A stretch of 64,000 nucleotides of DNA from Terribacillus halophilus (GCF_900101385.1 NZ_FMZB01000003.1:310001-374000); one strand, 5' to 3'. Shown: positions 16,921 to 26,808, numbered from the stretch's first letter. Translations and numbers: made by a program. Notes: a model not told the origin generated them from the sequence alone.

Positions 16921-17442
16921 TCACATACCATCCGCAGGGAGCAATTGTCCATGCGTTCTGAATTGGACTAAACCATCAATCTGGCCAAGCTTTTGAAAGC
17001 CGCACCTTGTCAGGACTTGCTGCTTTTGTGCTTCATCCGGTTTGCAATAGGCATGGATTGTTTCAATGCCTTGTTTCAGGAGCCAATCGCAAATGCTCAC
17101 AATTGCTTCATCTTCATATCTTTTTCCGGCCATCCCTTTGCGGATGTGAAAATACAGCCCCGCTTGGAGAGCATCATTTTCAGGTTGCTTGACAATAACG
17201 TGACCGACCATTTCCTTTTTGTATTTTGTATGTAAGACCCATGGCCCGTATCCAAAACCAGCCTGTCCGGTTTCGATATCCTCTAAATAAAAGGGCAGCT
17301 CTGCCTTCAAGGCATTGGTCGGCCAATCAGTCACATACGATATGTCCTGCTCATAAAAGAAGGTGACCGGGTAACGAACGAGCTGTTTCCCCATTTCCAG
17401 TGTCACGGCTTTCAAGTTTAAACGCGGCGTTTCCATATCCAT
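16921..17442 (-). CDS. GNAT-like acetyltransferase, function unknown
   Basis: 173 aa, starting METPRLNLKAVTLEM like RimJ/RimL-type N-acetyltransferases. The acetyl-CoA fold is suggested by EMVGHVIVKQP and GKRYEDEAIVSICDWLLKQG. I place the start at ATG 17442 because GGGGAGAGG precedes it. An open frame continues upstream through the ctaB terminator and is not expected to be translated. Substrate cannot be told. Confidence 0.7.
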   Translation of the reverse strand: MDMETPRLNLKAVTLEMGKQLVRYPVTFFYEQDISYVTDWPTNALKAELPFYLEDIETGQAGFGYGPWVLHTKYKKEMVGHVIVKQPENDALQAGLYFHIRKGMAGKRYEDEAIVSICDWLLKQGIETIHAYCKPDEAQKQQVLTRCGFQKLGQIDGLVQFRTHGQLLPADGM

Positions 17443-17505
17443 CTTTTCCTCTCCCCGATGCACATTTATCGTTCTTATTCCCGCTATTTCCTCCTCCGTA
17501 AACAC

Positions 17506-17535
17506 AAAAAGACACCTCCTTATGAAGGAAGTGTC
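17506..17535 (-). terminator. Terminator after ctaB
   Basis: GACAC-TCCTT-atg-AAGGA-GTGTC stem (17511-17535) followed by five T on the minus strand. Confidence 0.8.
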
Positions 17536-17546
17536 CCATCTTGTAA

Positions 17547-18482
17547 TCAGAATATCGCAGGTGTTGTAAACACAACAAGCGCGATAAAGAAGATCATCAA
17601 ATAATTCAGGCTGTAAACGAACATCCATGTAGCCCATTTCAAGTCATCTTTCATGAAGAATCCAGCGATGCCGATCGCAAGCCATCCAACATTCAATACG
17701 CTGGCAATAACGACGAATACTGTTCCGAGCGTTGTTAAATAAAATGGCAGCGGGAGCAAACATGCTGTATAAACGACAATCTGACGTTTGGTTATTCCAA
17801 AACCATATACAGATGGCAGCATCGGGATATTCGCTGCTTTGTAATCTTCCGCTTTTTTCATGGCCAATGCCAAGAAATGCGGTGTCTGCCAGATAAACAT
17901 GATGGCGAAGACGATCCAAGCTTCTGTGCTCAAACCTCCATCGATGGCAGCATAACCAATCAGCGGGGGAACCGCACCTGAAAAACTCCCGATCGCTGTA
18001 TTGATTGTGTAGCGACGCTTGGACCACATTGTATAAAGTACTACATAAGCAAACCAGCCAAACATTCCGATTGCTGCTGCTTGCCATGTTGTCAGGAAAA
18101 GGAACCCGACACCAAGTACCGTGAAGCTGATCCCCATCGTCAGTACGACAGAAAGAGGAATGGATCCTGTTACAGTCGGACGTTTCTTCGTCCTTTGCAT
18201 GATATGGTCAATATCACGATCATAATAGTTATTGATGACACAACCGCCTGCAATTACCAGTCCGCTACCGATCATCATGTAAATAAAAGTCGGGATATGG
18301 TCGACGAATTGCTCATTTGTCATATAAAGTGCGAGCCAAAAACCACCAAAAGCGGTCAATAGATTCGAATTTATAATACCTGTTTTTATAAGTGCCTTAA
18401 AGTCTGTCCAAAGACTAGTAGTAGAATCTGCCTGTTCGGCACCGTTCAACACTTGAGAAGAAGTTGATTCGATCTTATCCAC
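17547..18482 (-). CDS. ctaB: Protoheme IX farnesyltransferase (heme O synthase)
   Basis: UbiA-family membrane prenyltransferase that farnesylates heme B to heme O for cytochrome oxidase. 311 aa with about eight to nine membrane helices. The first Asp-rich motif is NNYYDRDIDHIMQRTKKRP (near 105-123). The second loop lies around KKAEDYKAANIPMLPSV. Start GTG 18482 with AAAGGATG. Divergent from ctaA, which performs the next step. Confidence 0.95.
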   Translation of the reverse strand: MDKIESTSSQVLNGAEQADSTTSLWTDFKALIKTGIINSNLLTAFGGFWLALYMTNEQFVDHIPTFIYMMIGSGLVIAGGCVINNYYDRDIDHIMQRTKKRPTVTGSIPLSVVLTMGISFTVLGVGFLFLTTWQAAAIGMFGWFAYVVLYTMWSKRRYTINTAIGSFSGAVPPLIGYAAIDGGLSTEAWIVFAIMFIWQTPHFLALAMKKAEDYKAANIPMLPSVYGFGITKRQIVVYTACLLPLPFYLTTLGTVFVVIASVLNVGWLAIGIAGFFMKDDLKWATWMFVYSLNYLMIFFIALVVFTTPAIF

Positions 18483-18748
18483 ACCAGCACATCCTTTCTG
18501 CTTGGTTACACATAATTCTTGTATTTTATCACACTTTCAATATTGTAACACGTCTACCTTCATTAAACGAAATCGTTTTTGACAATTTGCTGAACTAACG
18601 CTTACTCTGTTTAGCCCAATTCTAAAGAAAGGGCTGCTACAGGTCATAAAATTGACAAGAAATACTTCTGTTCTTAAAGGTTTTTCGTGTTACGATAGGC
18701 ATGATGTTTTATCATTGCTTCAAGTTTGTAAACAAGAGGTGTATATAC

Positions 18749-19657
18749 GTGAAATTATTGAAATTCTTATCTGTGACTGGTACCGTGGGTATGCTGTTCG
18801 TTTTGTTGGGCGGCGCCCTTGTTACCAAAACGGGATCCGAGGATGGCTGCGGAAAGAGCTGGCCTTTATGTGAAGGAGCTTTGACCAATGTAACACCGGA
18901 GCTTGTCATCGAGTCTGCCCATCGTTTCGTATCATCCGCAATGGGAATCGTCATTATCTTGCTTGCAATCTTCGCATGGCGCAAAATCGGTCATATCCGC
19001 GAAGTGAAATTCCTGTCGATAGTGGCAGTATTCTTTTTGATTCTCCAAGCACTCATTGGTGCTGCAGCGGTTGTTTGGCAGCAATCCGATACAGTACTGG
19101 CACTTCATTTCGGCATTTCGCTTATATCTTTCGCTTCTGTACTCCTGCTCACACTACTGGTTTTTGAAGTGGACAAGAAGTTTGATGCCCGTGCACTTGT
19201 AATCCGGAAAGGGATGCGGATTCAATTTTATCTGCATACCATTTATATTTATCTCGTCGTCTATACGGGAGCACTTGTACGCCATATGAATGCAAGTCTT
19301 GTCTGCGGAGACTTCCCGCTTTGTTCCAACTCCGATCCAGGTTTGTTTGGATTAAGTGCGGCACAGCTGGTGCAGATGCTGCACCGAGGCGCAGCTATGC
19401 TGGCGCTTGTCTGGTCCTTCATCATCATGATCCAAGTGATCCGCCATTACAAAGGACATGCAGTGATGTCCAGGGGCTGGATCATCAGTTTCTGTCTTTT
19501 GGCTGCACAAGCAATCGTCGGTGTGCTTGTCATTTTCACCGGCATGAATCTAATGGTAGCCTTACTGCATTCCTTGATCATCAGCGTCTACTTCGGAATC
19601 ATGACTTACTACATCATGCTGTCCTTCCGAAGCGCGAAATATGAAAAAGAACATTAA
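18749..19657 (+). CDS. ctaA: Heme A synthase
   Basis: Oxidises the heme O C8 methyl group to give heme A. 302 aa with eight membrane helices in two four-helix halves. Paired extracellular cysteines are seen in both halves: C34-x6-C41 in EDGCGKSWPLC and a second pair in VCGDFPLC. Conserved heme-ligand histidines include ESAHRF and MLHRGAAM. The start is GTG 18749 seven bases after AGAGGTG. An upstream ATG in frame lacks a ribosome site. Confidence 0.95.
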   Translation: MKLLKFLSVTGTVGMLFVLLGGALVTKTGSEDGCGKSWPLCEGALTNVTPELVIESAHRFVSSAMGIVIILLAIFAWRKIGHIREVKFLSIVAVFFLILQALIGAAAVVWQQSDTVLALHFGISLISFASVLLLTLLVFEVDKKFDARALVIRKGMRIQFYLHTIYIYLVVYTGALVRHMNASLVCGDFPLCSNSDPGLFGLSAAQLVQMLHRGAAMLALVWSFIIMIQVIRHYKGHAVMSRGWIISFCLLAAQAIVGVLVIFTGMNLMVALLHSLIISVYFGIMTYYIMLSFRSAKYEKEH

Positions 19658-19688
19658 AAAATCCACTGCCGCTATGGCAGTGGATTTT
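19657..19688. terminator. Bidirectional terminator ctaA/pyc
   Basis: AAAATCCACTGCC-gctat-GGCAGTGGATTTT hairpin between convergent genes. Confidence 0.92.
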
Positions 19689-19691
19689 CCT

Positions 19692-22600
19692 TTATTCAAA
19701 TTCCACAAGCAGATCCCCAACTTGGATAGGTTCCGCATCTTTTACATAGACACCTTTGATCGTTCCATCGAATGGCGCCTGCACTGTCGTTTCCATCTTC
19801 ATCGCCTCTGTGACAAGCAGCTGCTGCCCTTTTTGTACTTGCTCACCAGGAGCTACCAGCGCCCTGATGACTGTACCAGGCATTGTTGCACCGATATGCT
19901 TCTTGTTCTGTTTATCCGCTTTTGGCGTTGTTTTGACTGTCGCCTGTACCTGTTCATCACGCACAAGCACTTCACGAGGCTGTCCGTTGAACTCAAAGTA
20001 GATTGTCCTCATCGCATCCGGACCCGCCTCGCCTATTGCAACCAGCTTGACGATCAAGGTTTTTCCTGGCTCGATTTCCACTTCGATTTCTTCATCCAGC
20101 TTCATGCCATAGAAGAATGTCGGAGTTGTCAGAACAGACAGGTCGCCATAAGCTTCCTTGAATGCGGTGTATGTTTCAAACACTTTCGGATAAAGGGAAT
20201 ATGCCACGATATCTTGCTCGGTAGCTTCATCCTCCATCTTTTCCTGAAGTTCACTGCGCAGCTGATCAAACTCTACCGGCGGAAGCAATTCACCGGGGCG
20301 AGCTGTAATCACTTCCCGATCCTTGACGATCACCTTTTGCAGCTCTTTCGGGAAACCGCCATATGGCTGACCAAGATAGCCTTGGGCGAATTCGATTACA
20401 GAGTCCGGGAAATCAAGGGAAGCTCCTCTTTCGATGACACTCTTTTCATCCAAGTCGTTTTGCACCATGAATAATGCCATATCTCCTACAACCTTGGAAG
20501 ATGGAGTTACTTTGATGACGTCGCCGAATAAGTCGTTCACCCTTCTGTACATGACTTTCACTTCATCCCAGCGGTCACCTAAACCGACCGCATTAGCCTG
20601 CTGCAGCAAATTGCTGTATTGACCGCCTGGCATTTCATGCAAATAGACTTCTGCATGAGGGGCTTTCATCCCGCTTTCAAAGTCGCTATAACGATTGCGC
20701 ACATCTTCCCAATAAGATCCGAGTTCATCATAATTTTCGACATCGATTGATGGTCTGCGTTCCATCCCCTGCATCGCGTGATAAAATGTGCTGGCACTTG
20801 GCTGGGAAGTGAGTCCGGCCATGGAACCCGCTGCGACATCGACCACATCGACACCAGCTTCAACAGCCTTCACGTACGTTAGGACGCCATTCCCGCTCGT
20901 GTCATGCGTATGCAAATGGATTGGAATGGATACGGTATCCTTCAAAGCGCTGACCAGGTCATACGCAGCCTGTGGTTTGAGCAGGCCTGCCATATCTTTG
21001 ATGCCGATGATGTGGGCACCAGCTGTTTCCAGCTCTTTTGCCATCTTCGTATAATATGCGAGATCATATTTCGTCCGGGATGGATCCAGGATGTCGCCAC
21101 TGTAGCAAAGCGCAGCTTCTGCAACTTTATTTTGTTTGCGTACGGCTTCGATTGCCGGCTTCATATTTTCAATCCAGTTCAAGCTGTCAAAGATACGATA
21201 TACGTCAATACCAGCTTCTGCGCTTTCTTTGACAAACTTCTCCACGACGTTGTCTGGATAATTCTTATACCCTACTGCATTGCTTGCTCGAAGGAGCATC
21301 TGGAACAATACATTTGGCATTTTATCCCGAAGTTTAGCCAGCCGCTCCCACGGATCTTCCTTCAGGAATCGATAGGCAACATCGAAGGTTGCCCCTCCCC
21401 ACATCTCGACAGAAAATAGGTTGGGCAATAGTTTGGCAGTCGGTTCAGCAATCGTCAAAAGATCTTTCGTACGTACACGTGTTGCAAGAAGTGATTGGTG
21501 TGCATCGCGGAAAGTCGTATCCGTCAGCAAGACCTCTTCTTGTTCTTTCAGCCAGTTTGCAAGCCCTTCAGGACCATGGGCGTCCAGAATCTGCTTCGTA
21601 CCATGTTGATATTCGACACCTTTTGCAAGCTTCGGAATTCTTGGTATCGGAAAATCAGGCTTCTCGACTTTACCGCTGCCATCAAATCCATTGACAGTTG
21701 TATAACCGATATACTGAAGCATTTTTGTCCCTCTATCCTGACGTTTCGGAAAGACGAACAGTTCCGGTGTTTCATCAATGAAGCCAGTCGTATAGTCAGC
21801 TGCCAGGAATTTTTCATGCAGAATGACGTTTTCAAGGAATGGTATGTTGGTTTTGATGCCTCGAATCCTGAATTCGCGAAGGTTCCTTTCCATCTTGTAA
21901 GCAGCTTGTTTATAATCCGCTGCCCATGTAGATACTTTTACCAACAAAGAATCATAATAGGAGCTGATGACGGAACCTTGGAAGGCATTTCCACCGTCCA
22001 AACGGACACCGAATCCGCCGCTGGAACGATAAGCCATGATTTTACCAGTATCCGGCATAAAGTTATTAAGCGGATCCTCCGAGGTTACGCGAGCCTGGAT
22101 TGCATAGCCATTCGTTTTGATTTCAGACTGGGAAGGAATGTTAAGGCGATCATCCGACAGACTGTACCCTTGTGCCAGTAATAGCTGCGTCTGAACGATA
22201 TCCACTCCGGTAACCAGTTCAGTGATTGTATGCTCCACTTGGACACGTGGATTGACTTCGATGAAGTAAAATTGGTTATCTGCCACAAGGAATTCAACTG
22301 TTCCAGCATTCAAATAGGAAACATTTTTCATCAATTTCACTGCCGCATCACAAATAGCAGTACGAAGCGTTTCAGGAAGACCGACACTTGGTGCCACTTC
22401 GATCACTTTTTGATGTCTTCTCTGTATCGAACAGTCACGTTCGAACAAATGAATGACATTTCCGGCTCTGTCCCCTAGGATTTGTACCTCGATATGTTTC
22501 GGATTTTCGATTAACTTTTCTACATATACTTCATCACTGCCGAATGCAGCTTTCGCTTCGGATTTTGCTCGCTCGTATGCTTCAGCCAGCTCCTCGGCAG

Positions 22601-23135
22601 ATCGGACAACGCGCATACCGCGGCCGCCGCCTCCTAAGGACGCTTTGATGATGATTGGGTAGCCGTTGGTTTCAGTGAATGCCTCCGCTTCATCCAGACC
22701 TTGGATCGGCCCGTCACTACCAGGTATGACCGGTATCTCTGCAAGCAGCGCCTGCTGTCTTGCCTTCACTTTATCCCCGAACATGTCAAGTTGTTCACTG
22801 CGCGGACCAATGAAGATGATTCCTTCCTCCTCACACCGTCTGGCAAAATGGATGTTTTCGGATAGGAATCCATAACCCGGATGAATAGCATCCGCACCGG
22901 AAGTTTTTGCAATTTCTAGAATATTCTCGATATCAAGATAGGCATCAATCGGCTTTTTGCCTTCACCTACCAAGTATGCTTCATCCGCTTTGAAGCGGTG
23001 ACTGGAGGATTTGTCCTCTTTTGAATAAATTGCGACCGTCTGTATCCCAAGCTCGACACAAGCCCGGAATACACGAATCGCAATTTCCCCTCTGTTTGCT
23101 ACCAATACTTTATTGATTCCCCTTAGTTCGTCCAT
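19692..23135 (-). CDS. pyc: Pyruvate carboxylase
   Basis: Anaplerotic ATP- and biotin-dependent conversion of pyruvate to oxaloacetate. 1147 aa in one chain. Biotin carboxylase is residues 1-450 with the glycine-rich loop SLGGGGRGMR. The carboxyltransferase starts near 530 with TDTTFRDAHQSLLATR. The C-terminal biotinyl domain carries EAMKMET with the biotinylated Lys1113. The ATG at 23135 lies inside the 3' end of ftsW (13-base overlap), so the two genes are co-transcribed. Full length, no damage seen. Confidence 0.98.
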   Translation of the reverse strand: MDELRGINKVLVANRGEIAIRVFRACVELGIQTVAIYSKEDKSSSHRFKADEAYLVGEGKKPIDAYLDIENILEIAKTSGADAIHPGYGFLSENIHFARRCEEEGIIFIGPRSEQLDMFGDKVKARQQALLAEIPVIPGSDGPIQGLDEAEAFTETNGYPIIIKASLGGGGRGMRVVRSAEELAEAYERAKSEAKAAFGSDEVYVEKLIENPKHIEVQILGDRAGNVIHLFERDCSIQRRHQKVIEVAPSVGLPETLRTAICDAAVKLMKNVSYLNAGTVEFLVADNQFYFIEVNPRVQVEHTITELVTGVDIVQTQLLLAQGYSLSDDRLNIPSQSEIKTNGYAIQARVTSEDPLNNFMPDTGKIMAYRSSGGFGVRLDGGNAFQGSVISSYYDSLLVKVSTWAADYKQAAYKMERNLREFRIRGIKTNIPFLENVILHEKFLAADYTTGFIDETPELFVFPKRQDRGTKMLQYIGYTTVNGFDGSGKVEKPDFPIPRIPKLAKGVEYQHGTKQILDAHGPEGLANWLKEQEEVLLTDTTFRDAHQSLLATRVRTKDLLTIAEPTAKLLPNLFSVEMWGGATFDVAYRFLKEDPWERLAKLRDKMPNVLFQMLLRASNAVGYKNYPDNVVEKFVKESAEAGIDVYRIFDSLNWIENMKPAIEAVRKQNKVAEAALCYSGDILDPSRTKYDLAYYTKMAKELETAGAHIIGIKDMAGLLKPQAAYDLVSALKDTVSIPIHLHTHDTSGNGVLTYVKAVEAGVDVVDVAAGSMAGLTSQPSASTFYHAMQGMERRPSIDVENYDELGSYWEDVRNRYSDFESGMKAPHAEVYLHEMPGGQYSNLLQQANAVGLGDRWDEVKVMYRRVNDLFGDVIKVTPSSKVVGDMALFMVQNDLDEKSVIERGASLDFPDSVIEFAQGYLGQPYGGFPKELQKVIVKDREVITARPGELLPPVEFDQLRSELQEKMEDEATEQDIVAYSLYPKVFETYTAFKEAYGDLSVLTTPTFFYGMKLDEEIEVEIEPGKTLIVKLVAIGEAGPDAMRTIYFEFNGQPREVLVRDEQVQATVKTTPKADKQNKKHIGATMPGTVIRALVAPGEQVQKGQQLLVTEAMKMETTVQAPFDGTIKGVYVKDAEPIQVGDLLVEFE

Positions 23136-24367
23136 CGTTCTCCTCCTCTAGTCTTTCCCCTGGTTTGTGTAGTTGTACTAGTAGTGCGGATCCTCTGTCG
23201 ATTGGAGGGACGTCTTCCCCGCTTGTCCTGCGTGAAGGTACTCTCCGACACAATCAGTTCCTGTGAACGTACATACCTGGCAATATTATTCAAAATCCCC
23301 ATGGAGGCGAATAGAATCATCAAGGATGTACCGCCGTAACTGACAAATGGCAGTGTCACACCTGTAATTGGCAATAGACCGGTGATTGCACCCAGGTTGA
23401 TGAAAGTCTGGATCCCCACCATCGACGAAATGCCTATTGCCAATAAAGAACCGAAGCTGTCACGGCATTGCTTGGCTATATAGAAGCCGCGCAAAACGAT
23501 GATCGCCAGCATAGTTAAAACAGCAGCAACACCGATGAATCCAAGCTCTTCGGCGATGACGGCCATTATGAAATCCGTGTGCGGCTCCGGTAGATAACCG
23601 AGCTTTTGAACCCCTTGTCCCAACCCATCTCCTAAAATGCCACCATTTCCGATTGCCAGATAGGATTGGACCAATTGGAATCCATCATCCTGGACGTGCT
23701 CCTCATCGAATGGCTTATAAGCTCCTGTAAAGCGGGATATACGTTCTTCATTGACCATATGTGGCAAAACTGCCAGGATCAATATAACGCCCGCCAAAAT
23801 CAAGATGGCCATATGCTTGAATCGTATTCCTGCACTAAGGATGATCGAGCAAGAAATCAGGAACACAATCGAAGCAGAACCTACGTCAGGCTGAATGACG
23901 ATCAAACCAAGTATGATTCCCAACACGATCAAAGGCGGCAGCACACCCTTTGAGAAGCTGTGCAGATATTTCTGCTTCTTGGCATAAACCGCAGATAGAT
24001 AAATGATCATACCCACTTTTGCCAATTCTGCCGGCTGCAGGCTGAAGAATCCAAGACTGAACCAGGACCTGGAGCCATTGACCTTGTCAGTGAACAATAC
24101 CGCTATAAGCATCAGGATAATGACTACCATGATAGGCTTAATCCATTTTTGGAACTTCTGATATGGCACAAAACAGAAAAAGGCAAAGACAGGTATCGCC
24201 AAACCTATCCAGATCAAGGTTCTGACAAAGAATGCAGTGGCCGACTGATCGAATTTGACAACCGCTACCGTATAGCTTGCACTATAAATCATCACTGCCC
24301 CGAAAGCCGTCAGCAGCAATGGAGTGAATAGTAAAGTAAAATCGAAATTACGCAATCTTTTTTTCAT
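23123..24367 (-). CDS. ftsW: Septal peptidoglycan glycosyltransferase FtsW
   Basis: SEDS-family lipid II polymerase partnering with PBP2B. 414 aa with ten predicted membrane helices. SEDS marks: FSLQPAELAKVGMI, VIQPDVGSA and PITGVTLPFVSYGGTSL. A basic, Thr/Arg-rich cytoplasmic tail of about 45 residues follows the last helix. ATG at 24367 after GGGAGC. Gene order ftsW-pyc is shared with B. subtilis (ylaO-pycA). Confidence 0.95.
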   Translation of the reverse strand: MKKRLRNFDFTLLFTPLLLTAFGAVMIYSASYTVAVVKFDQSATAFFVRTLIWIGLAIPVFAFFCFVPYQKFQKWIKPIMVVIILMLIAVLFTDKVNGSRSWFSLGFFSLQPAELAKVGMIIYLSAVYAKKQKYLHSFSKGVLPPLIVLGIILGLIVIQPDVGSASIVFLISCSIILSAGIRFKHMAILILAGVILILAVLPHMVNEERISRFTGAYKPFDEEHVQDDGFQLVQSYLAIGNGGILGDGLGQGVQKLGYLPEPHTDFIMAVIAEELGFIGVAAVLTMLAIIVLRGFYIAKQCRDSFGSLLAIGISSMVGIQTFINLGAITGLLPITGVTLPFVSYGGTSLMILFASMGILNNIARYVRSQELIVSESTFTQDKRGRRPSNRQRIRTTSTTTQTRGKTRGGERWTN

Positions 24368-24428
24368 CTTAAAGCTCCCATAGTATGTATTTTACGAACG
24401 TCTTAAACCGCCAGATTCATAGAATAAT

Positions 24429-24468
24429 AAAAAAACCCCGCCAATAAAAAATGGGCAATGGGGTTTCA
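24429..24468 (-). terminator. Terminator between ylaN and ftsW
   Basis: CCCC ... GGGG stem with inner GCC/GGC pairing and a T-run on the minus strand. Confidence 0.65.
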
Positions 24469-24517
24469 TCTTTCATATGGGATGCCCGTACAAACAATTG
24501 CAGACGGCTGTGTCCTG

Positions 24518-24808
24518 TTACGGACGCATAGACCGCTGTGCCGCTTCATGCAGCACATTCAACTGTCTTTCCAAGTTTTCAAGAAGCTCTTTTCCATCTT
24601 CTTCTTTCACAAGGTTCAATCGAATTGCAAAATCTATTTCACGTGACAAACCAAACATTTGTGTATCGAGTACTTCTTCATATAGCGGACACTGCGGCAT
24701 CGTCAAATTGTCCATCTGTACTTTGATTAGTTTAAGTATTTTATCAGCATCCGCCAAAAGAAGGGCATATGCTTTCTCTTGATTACTAACGGTGATCTCA
24801 GATATCAA
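24518..24808 (-). CDS. ylaN: YlaN (DUF1507), iron-linked Fur modulator family
   Basis: 96 aa, all-helical, matching the UPF0358/DUF1507 pattern ([21 protein letters not shown] and [22 protein letters not shown]). In Staphylococcus and Bacillus YlaN binds Fe(II) and Fur and affects Fur repression. ftsW follows downstream after a terminator. Confidence 0.9.
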   Translation of the reverse strand: MISEITVSNQEKAYALLLADADKILKLIKVQMDNLTMPQCPLYEEVLDTQMFGLSREIDFAIRLNLVKEEDGKELLENLERQLNVLHEAAQRSMRP

Positions 24809-24910
24809 TATTATCCCTCCGTTAAACAGACTTCTTCTTTACAATTCTAGCGGTAGTCCTGCTAAATTGCAAGACACGTCCACCTATTAATTTTGTCGAA
24901 TCGTTGTCAC

Positions 24911-24939
24911 TTGTCACATTCTTTATGTTAAGCTATATC
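24911..24939 (+). promoter_or_regulatory. Candidate promoter of ylaL
   Basis: TTGTCA (24911-24916), 17 bases, TATATC (24934-24939), about 30 bases before the ylaL start. Confidence 0.4.
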
Positions 24940-24971
24940 TATAGATACTCTGGAAAAGGAAGTGTCATCAT

Positions 24972-25436
24972 ATGGTAATCACCCTGACAGGGAAAGTGGA
25001 CTTCCCACTCACACTCGATCCATCCGTCTGGATTTTCGACGATCGCAAAATCCTTTTTGAAAACGCTTTTAAAGAAATCGAGCCAGTTCCCGCCGTAGAA
25101 GAAAAGCATTGGGACCGTTCTGTTTATCAGCAAAAAATGAAGCCCCCTATCAATAAGAGCCTTACGAGGGAAGAGAGAAAGCTGGCCCTGGAGAACAGCT
25201 ATGTTATGCCTATTGCTGATTTTCTCTCCACAGCAGGCATACAAGACGATGCCACGCATGCAATGTTTGTGACAGAAAATGGGGAGGAAACCGTTCCCTT
25301 GGACGAGCTTAAAGCCAGTTTGTTCCTATTTGCCATTGACGGACGCAGCATCAAAGAATCCGGTCCTGCCCACTGCTACCTGCCAAGCAGGAAAGAAGAT
25401 CCCATCAAAGCTATCCGCCAGATAAAAATCTGCTAA
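24972..25436 (+). CDS. ylaL: YlaL-like protein, function unknown
   Basis: 154 aa soluble protein without signal or membrane segment. Pattern VDFPLTLDPSVWIFDDRK at the N-terminus and CYLPSRKEDPIKAIR at the C-terminus, which I associate with B. subtilis YlaL. No catalytic motif recognised. The gene starts the ylaL-ylaI-ylaF cluster, divergent from ylaN. Confidence 0.65.
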   Translation: MVITLTGKVDFPLTLDPSVWIFDDRKILFENAFKEIEPVPAVEEKHWDRSVYQQKMKPPINKSLTREERKLALENSYVMPIADFLSTAGIQDDATHAMFVTENGEETVPLDELKASLFLFAIDGRSIKESGPAHCYLPSRKEDPIKAIRQIKIC

Positions 25437-25555
25437 GTTATTGGTATAGGATTTTTTCCGAGCGGATATGACTGATAGAGACTTTCAGCAGCATACGCAC
25501 ATTGCCTGATCGTATGGTAAACTGAAAAGGTATTATACTCTCCTGAGGTGATAGC

Positions 25556-25759
25556 ATGCGTGTGAAATGTGTACTCTGCGATGAAGTCGAAGAAATATAT
25601 GATGGAAGTCCGCATGCAAAGAAATTGCGGAACCGGCGTAATACGATGCATTTATGCAGCGATTGCTCGGATCGTATCTCATTGCGGACGAAGGAACGGA
25701 AAGCGACTGGTAATTTCAATTTGTACCGGGAAAAGAAGACAGATGAACCTTTAATATGA
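25556..25759 (+). CDS. ylaI: YlaI (DUF2197) zinc-finger-like small protein
   Basis: 67 aa. Two Cys pairs, CVLC near residue 5 and CSDC near residue 34, look like a zinc ribbon, with basic residues between and after. Matches the DUF2197 YlaI family, function unknown. ATG at 25556 after TGAGGTG. ylaF follows 16 bases later. Confidence 0.82.
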   Translation: MRVKCVLCDEVEEIYDGSPHAKKLRNRRNTMHLCSDCSDRISLRTKERKATGNFNLYREKKTDEPLI

Positions 25760-25775
25760 TAAATGGGGTGACACG

Positions 25776-25940
25776 ATGTCAAAAGGATTGGCTTTACTAA
25801 CTTCCATATTGGTGATTGCCTGTTTCGTAGCAGCCGGTGTGACGATCAGCTACCAGAATTACGGCTGGATGACAGCAGCCATCATTGCCGGGTTCTTCAT
25901 CATGGGTGCCGGTATCTTCGCAAAACGAAAAGGACAATAA
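25776..25940 (+). CDS. ylaF: YlaF (DUF5325) small membrane protein
   Basis: 54 aa with two hydrophobic helices (about 5-23 and 31-49) and a short basic tail KRKGQ. ATG at 25776 with GGGGTG upstream, immediately after ylaI. Size, topology and position match B. subtilis YlaF. Function unknown. Confidence 0.8.
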   Translation: MSKGLALLTSILVIACFVAAGVTISYQNYGWMTAAIIAGFFIMGAGIFAKRKGQ

Positions 25941-25970
25941 AAAAGACGGGACAACCCGTCTTTTTTATTT
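25938..25970. terminator. Bidirectional terminator ylaF/suhB
   Basis: AAAAAGACGGG-acaa-CCCGTCTTTTTT hairpin between convergent genes. Confidence 0.92.
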
Positions 25971-26768
25971 TAGTTCAATATATTCTTCAATCAATTCCTT
26001 GTGGATGCTGCTGTTGGCTGCCACTATCGTTGTCCGATTCAAGAAATCGACCGGCTCACCTGTTGCATCTGTCAGCTTGCCTCCCACTTCGTGCAATAGC
26101 ACAAAGCCGCCAGCATAATCCCAAGGCTGCAGGCTGAAGGTCAAATAAGCATCCGTTATCCCTTCGGCAAGAAAAGCAAGCTCCAATGCCGCCGAACCAT
26201 AGGCGCGTGTTCCCATTGCACGATAAATAAGCTTCTGCAGTTTTTCTTCATTTACACGTCGATTAGGACAGAGCCAGAAATGGTTCAGCTCGATGATGGA
26301 CTGATCAATCGTCTTTTCCGGAAGCATCGGCAGCTTAACATCATCCTTGTATGCCCCTTCTCCGCGCTTGGCATGATAAAGCGTATCTTCCATTACATTG
26401 TAGATTACTCCGATTTCCGCAATTCCGTCGTGTACGATCCCTATCGATATGGCAAAATTGGTTTTCTGATGGACGAAATTCATCGTACCGTCTATCGGAT
26501 CGATTATCCAAACCGTCCCTTTCGTCTCGGATACAGCCTCCCCGATGCCTTCCTCCCCCAACACTTTGTGTGAAGGGTAGTTTTCTCGGATTTTTTCCAA
26601 AAAGAAGGATTCCACTGCCTTATCCATCTTTGTTACAAGATCTTTCGGGCTCGACTTTGTCATGATCTCCAATGGTTCATCCATCTTCTCCTTGATAAGC
26701 CGCCCTGCTTCCAGTACCCACTGCTGTGCTTGCTTATGCAATGTATGCTTCATTGATTGCTCCATCAT
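25965..26768 (-). CDS. suhB: Inositol monophosphatase family protein (YktC/SuhB-like)
   Basis: Lithium-sensitive, Mg-dependent phosphatase fold. Metal-binding signatures: GEEG (near 72), WIIDPIDGTMNFVHQ (near 86-100), and the second signature WDYAGGFVLLHEVGG (near 212-226). About 267 aa. Several ATGs cluster at the start. 26768 (or 26771) best fits the upstream G-rich ribosome site, and 26789 lacks one. B. subtilis YktC is an inositol/fructose phosphatase homologue. True substrate uncertain. Confidence 0.9.
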   Translation of the reverse strand: MMEQSMKHTLHKQAQQWVLEAGRLIKEKMDEPLEIMTKSSPKDLVTKMDKAVESFFLEKIRENYPSHKVLGEEGIGEAVSETKGTVWIIDPIDGTMNFVHQKTNFAISIGIVHDGIAEIGVIYNVMEDTLYHAKRGEGAYKDDVKLPMLPEKTIDQSIIELNHFWLCPNRRVNEEKLQKLIYRAMGTRAYGSAALELAFLAEGITDAYLTFSLQPWDYAGGFVLLHEVGGKLTDATGEPVDFLNRTTIVAANSSIHKELIEEYIELK

Positions 26769-26808
26769 GCAATCCCCCATTCTTTCCACTAGCTTATCAC
26801 AATTATGC

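Noticed and set aside
19641-20474. 277-codon plus-strand frame after ctaA
   Set aside because: It runs through the ctaA/pyc terminator and the antisense of pyc. Cys/His/Phe-rich composition typical of a shadow frame.
20434-22875. Many antisense open frames of 60-230 codons inside pyc
   Set aside because: They lie opposite a full-length conserved gene, lack ribosome sites and show no family motifs.
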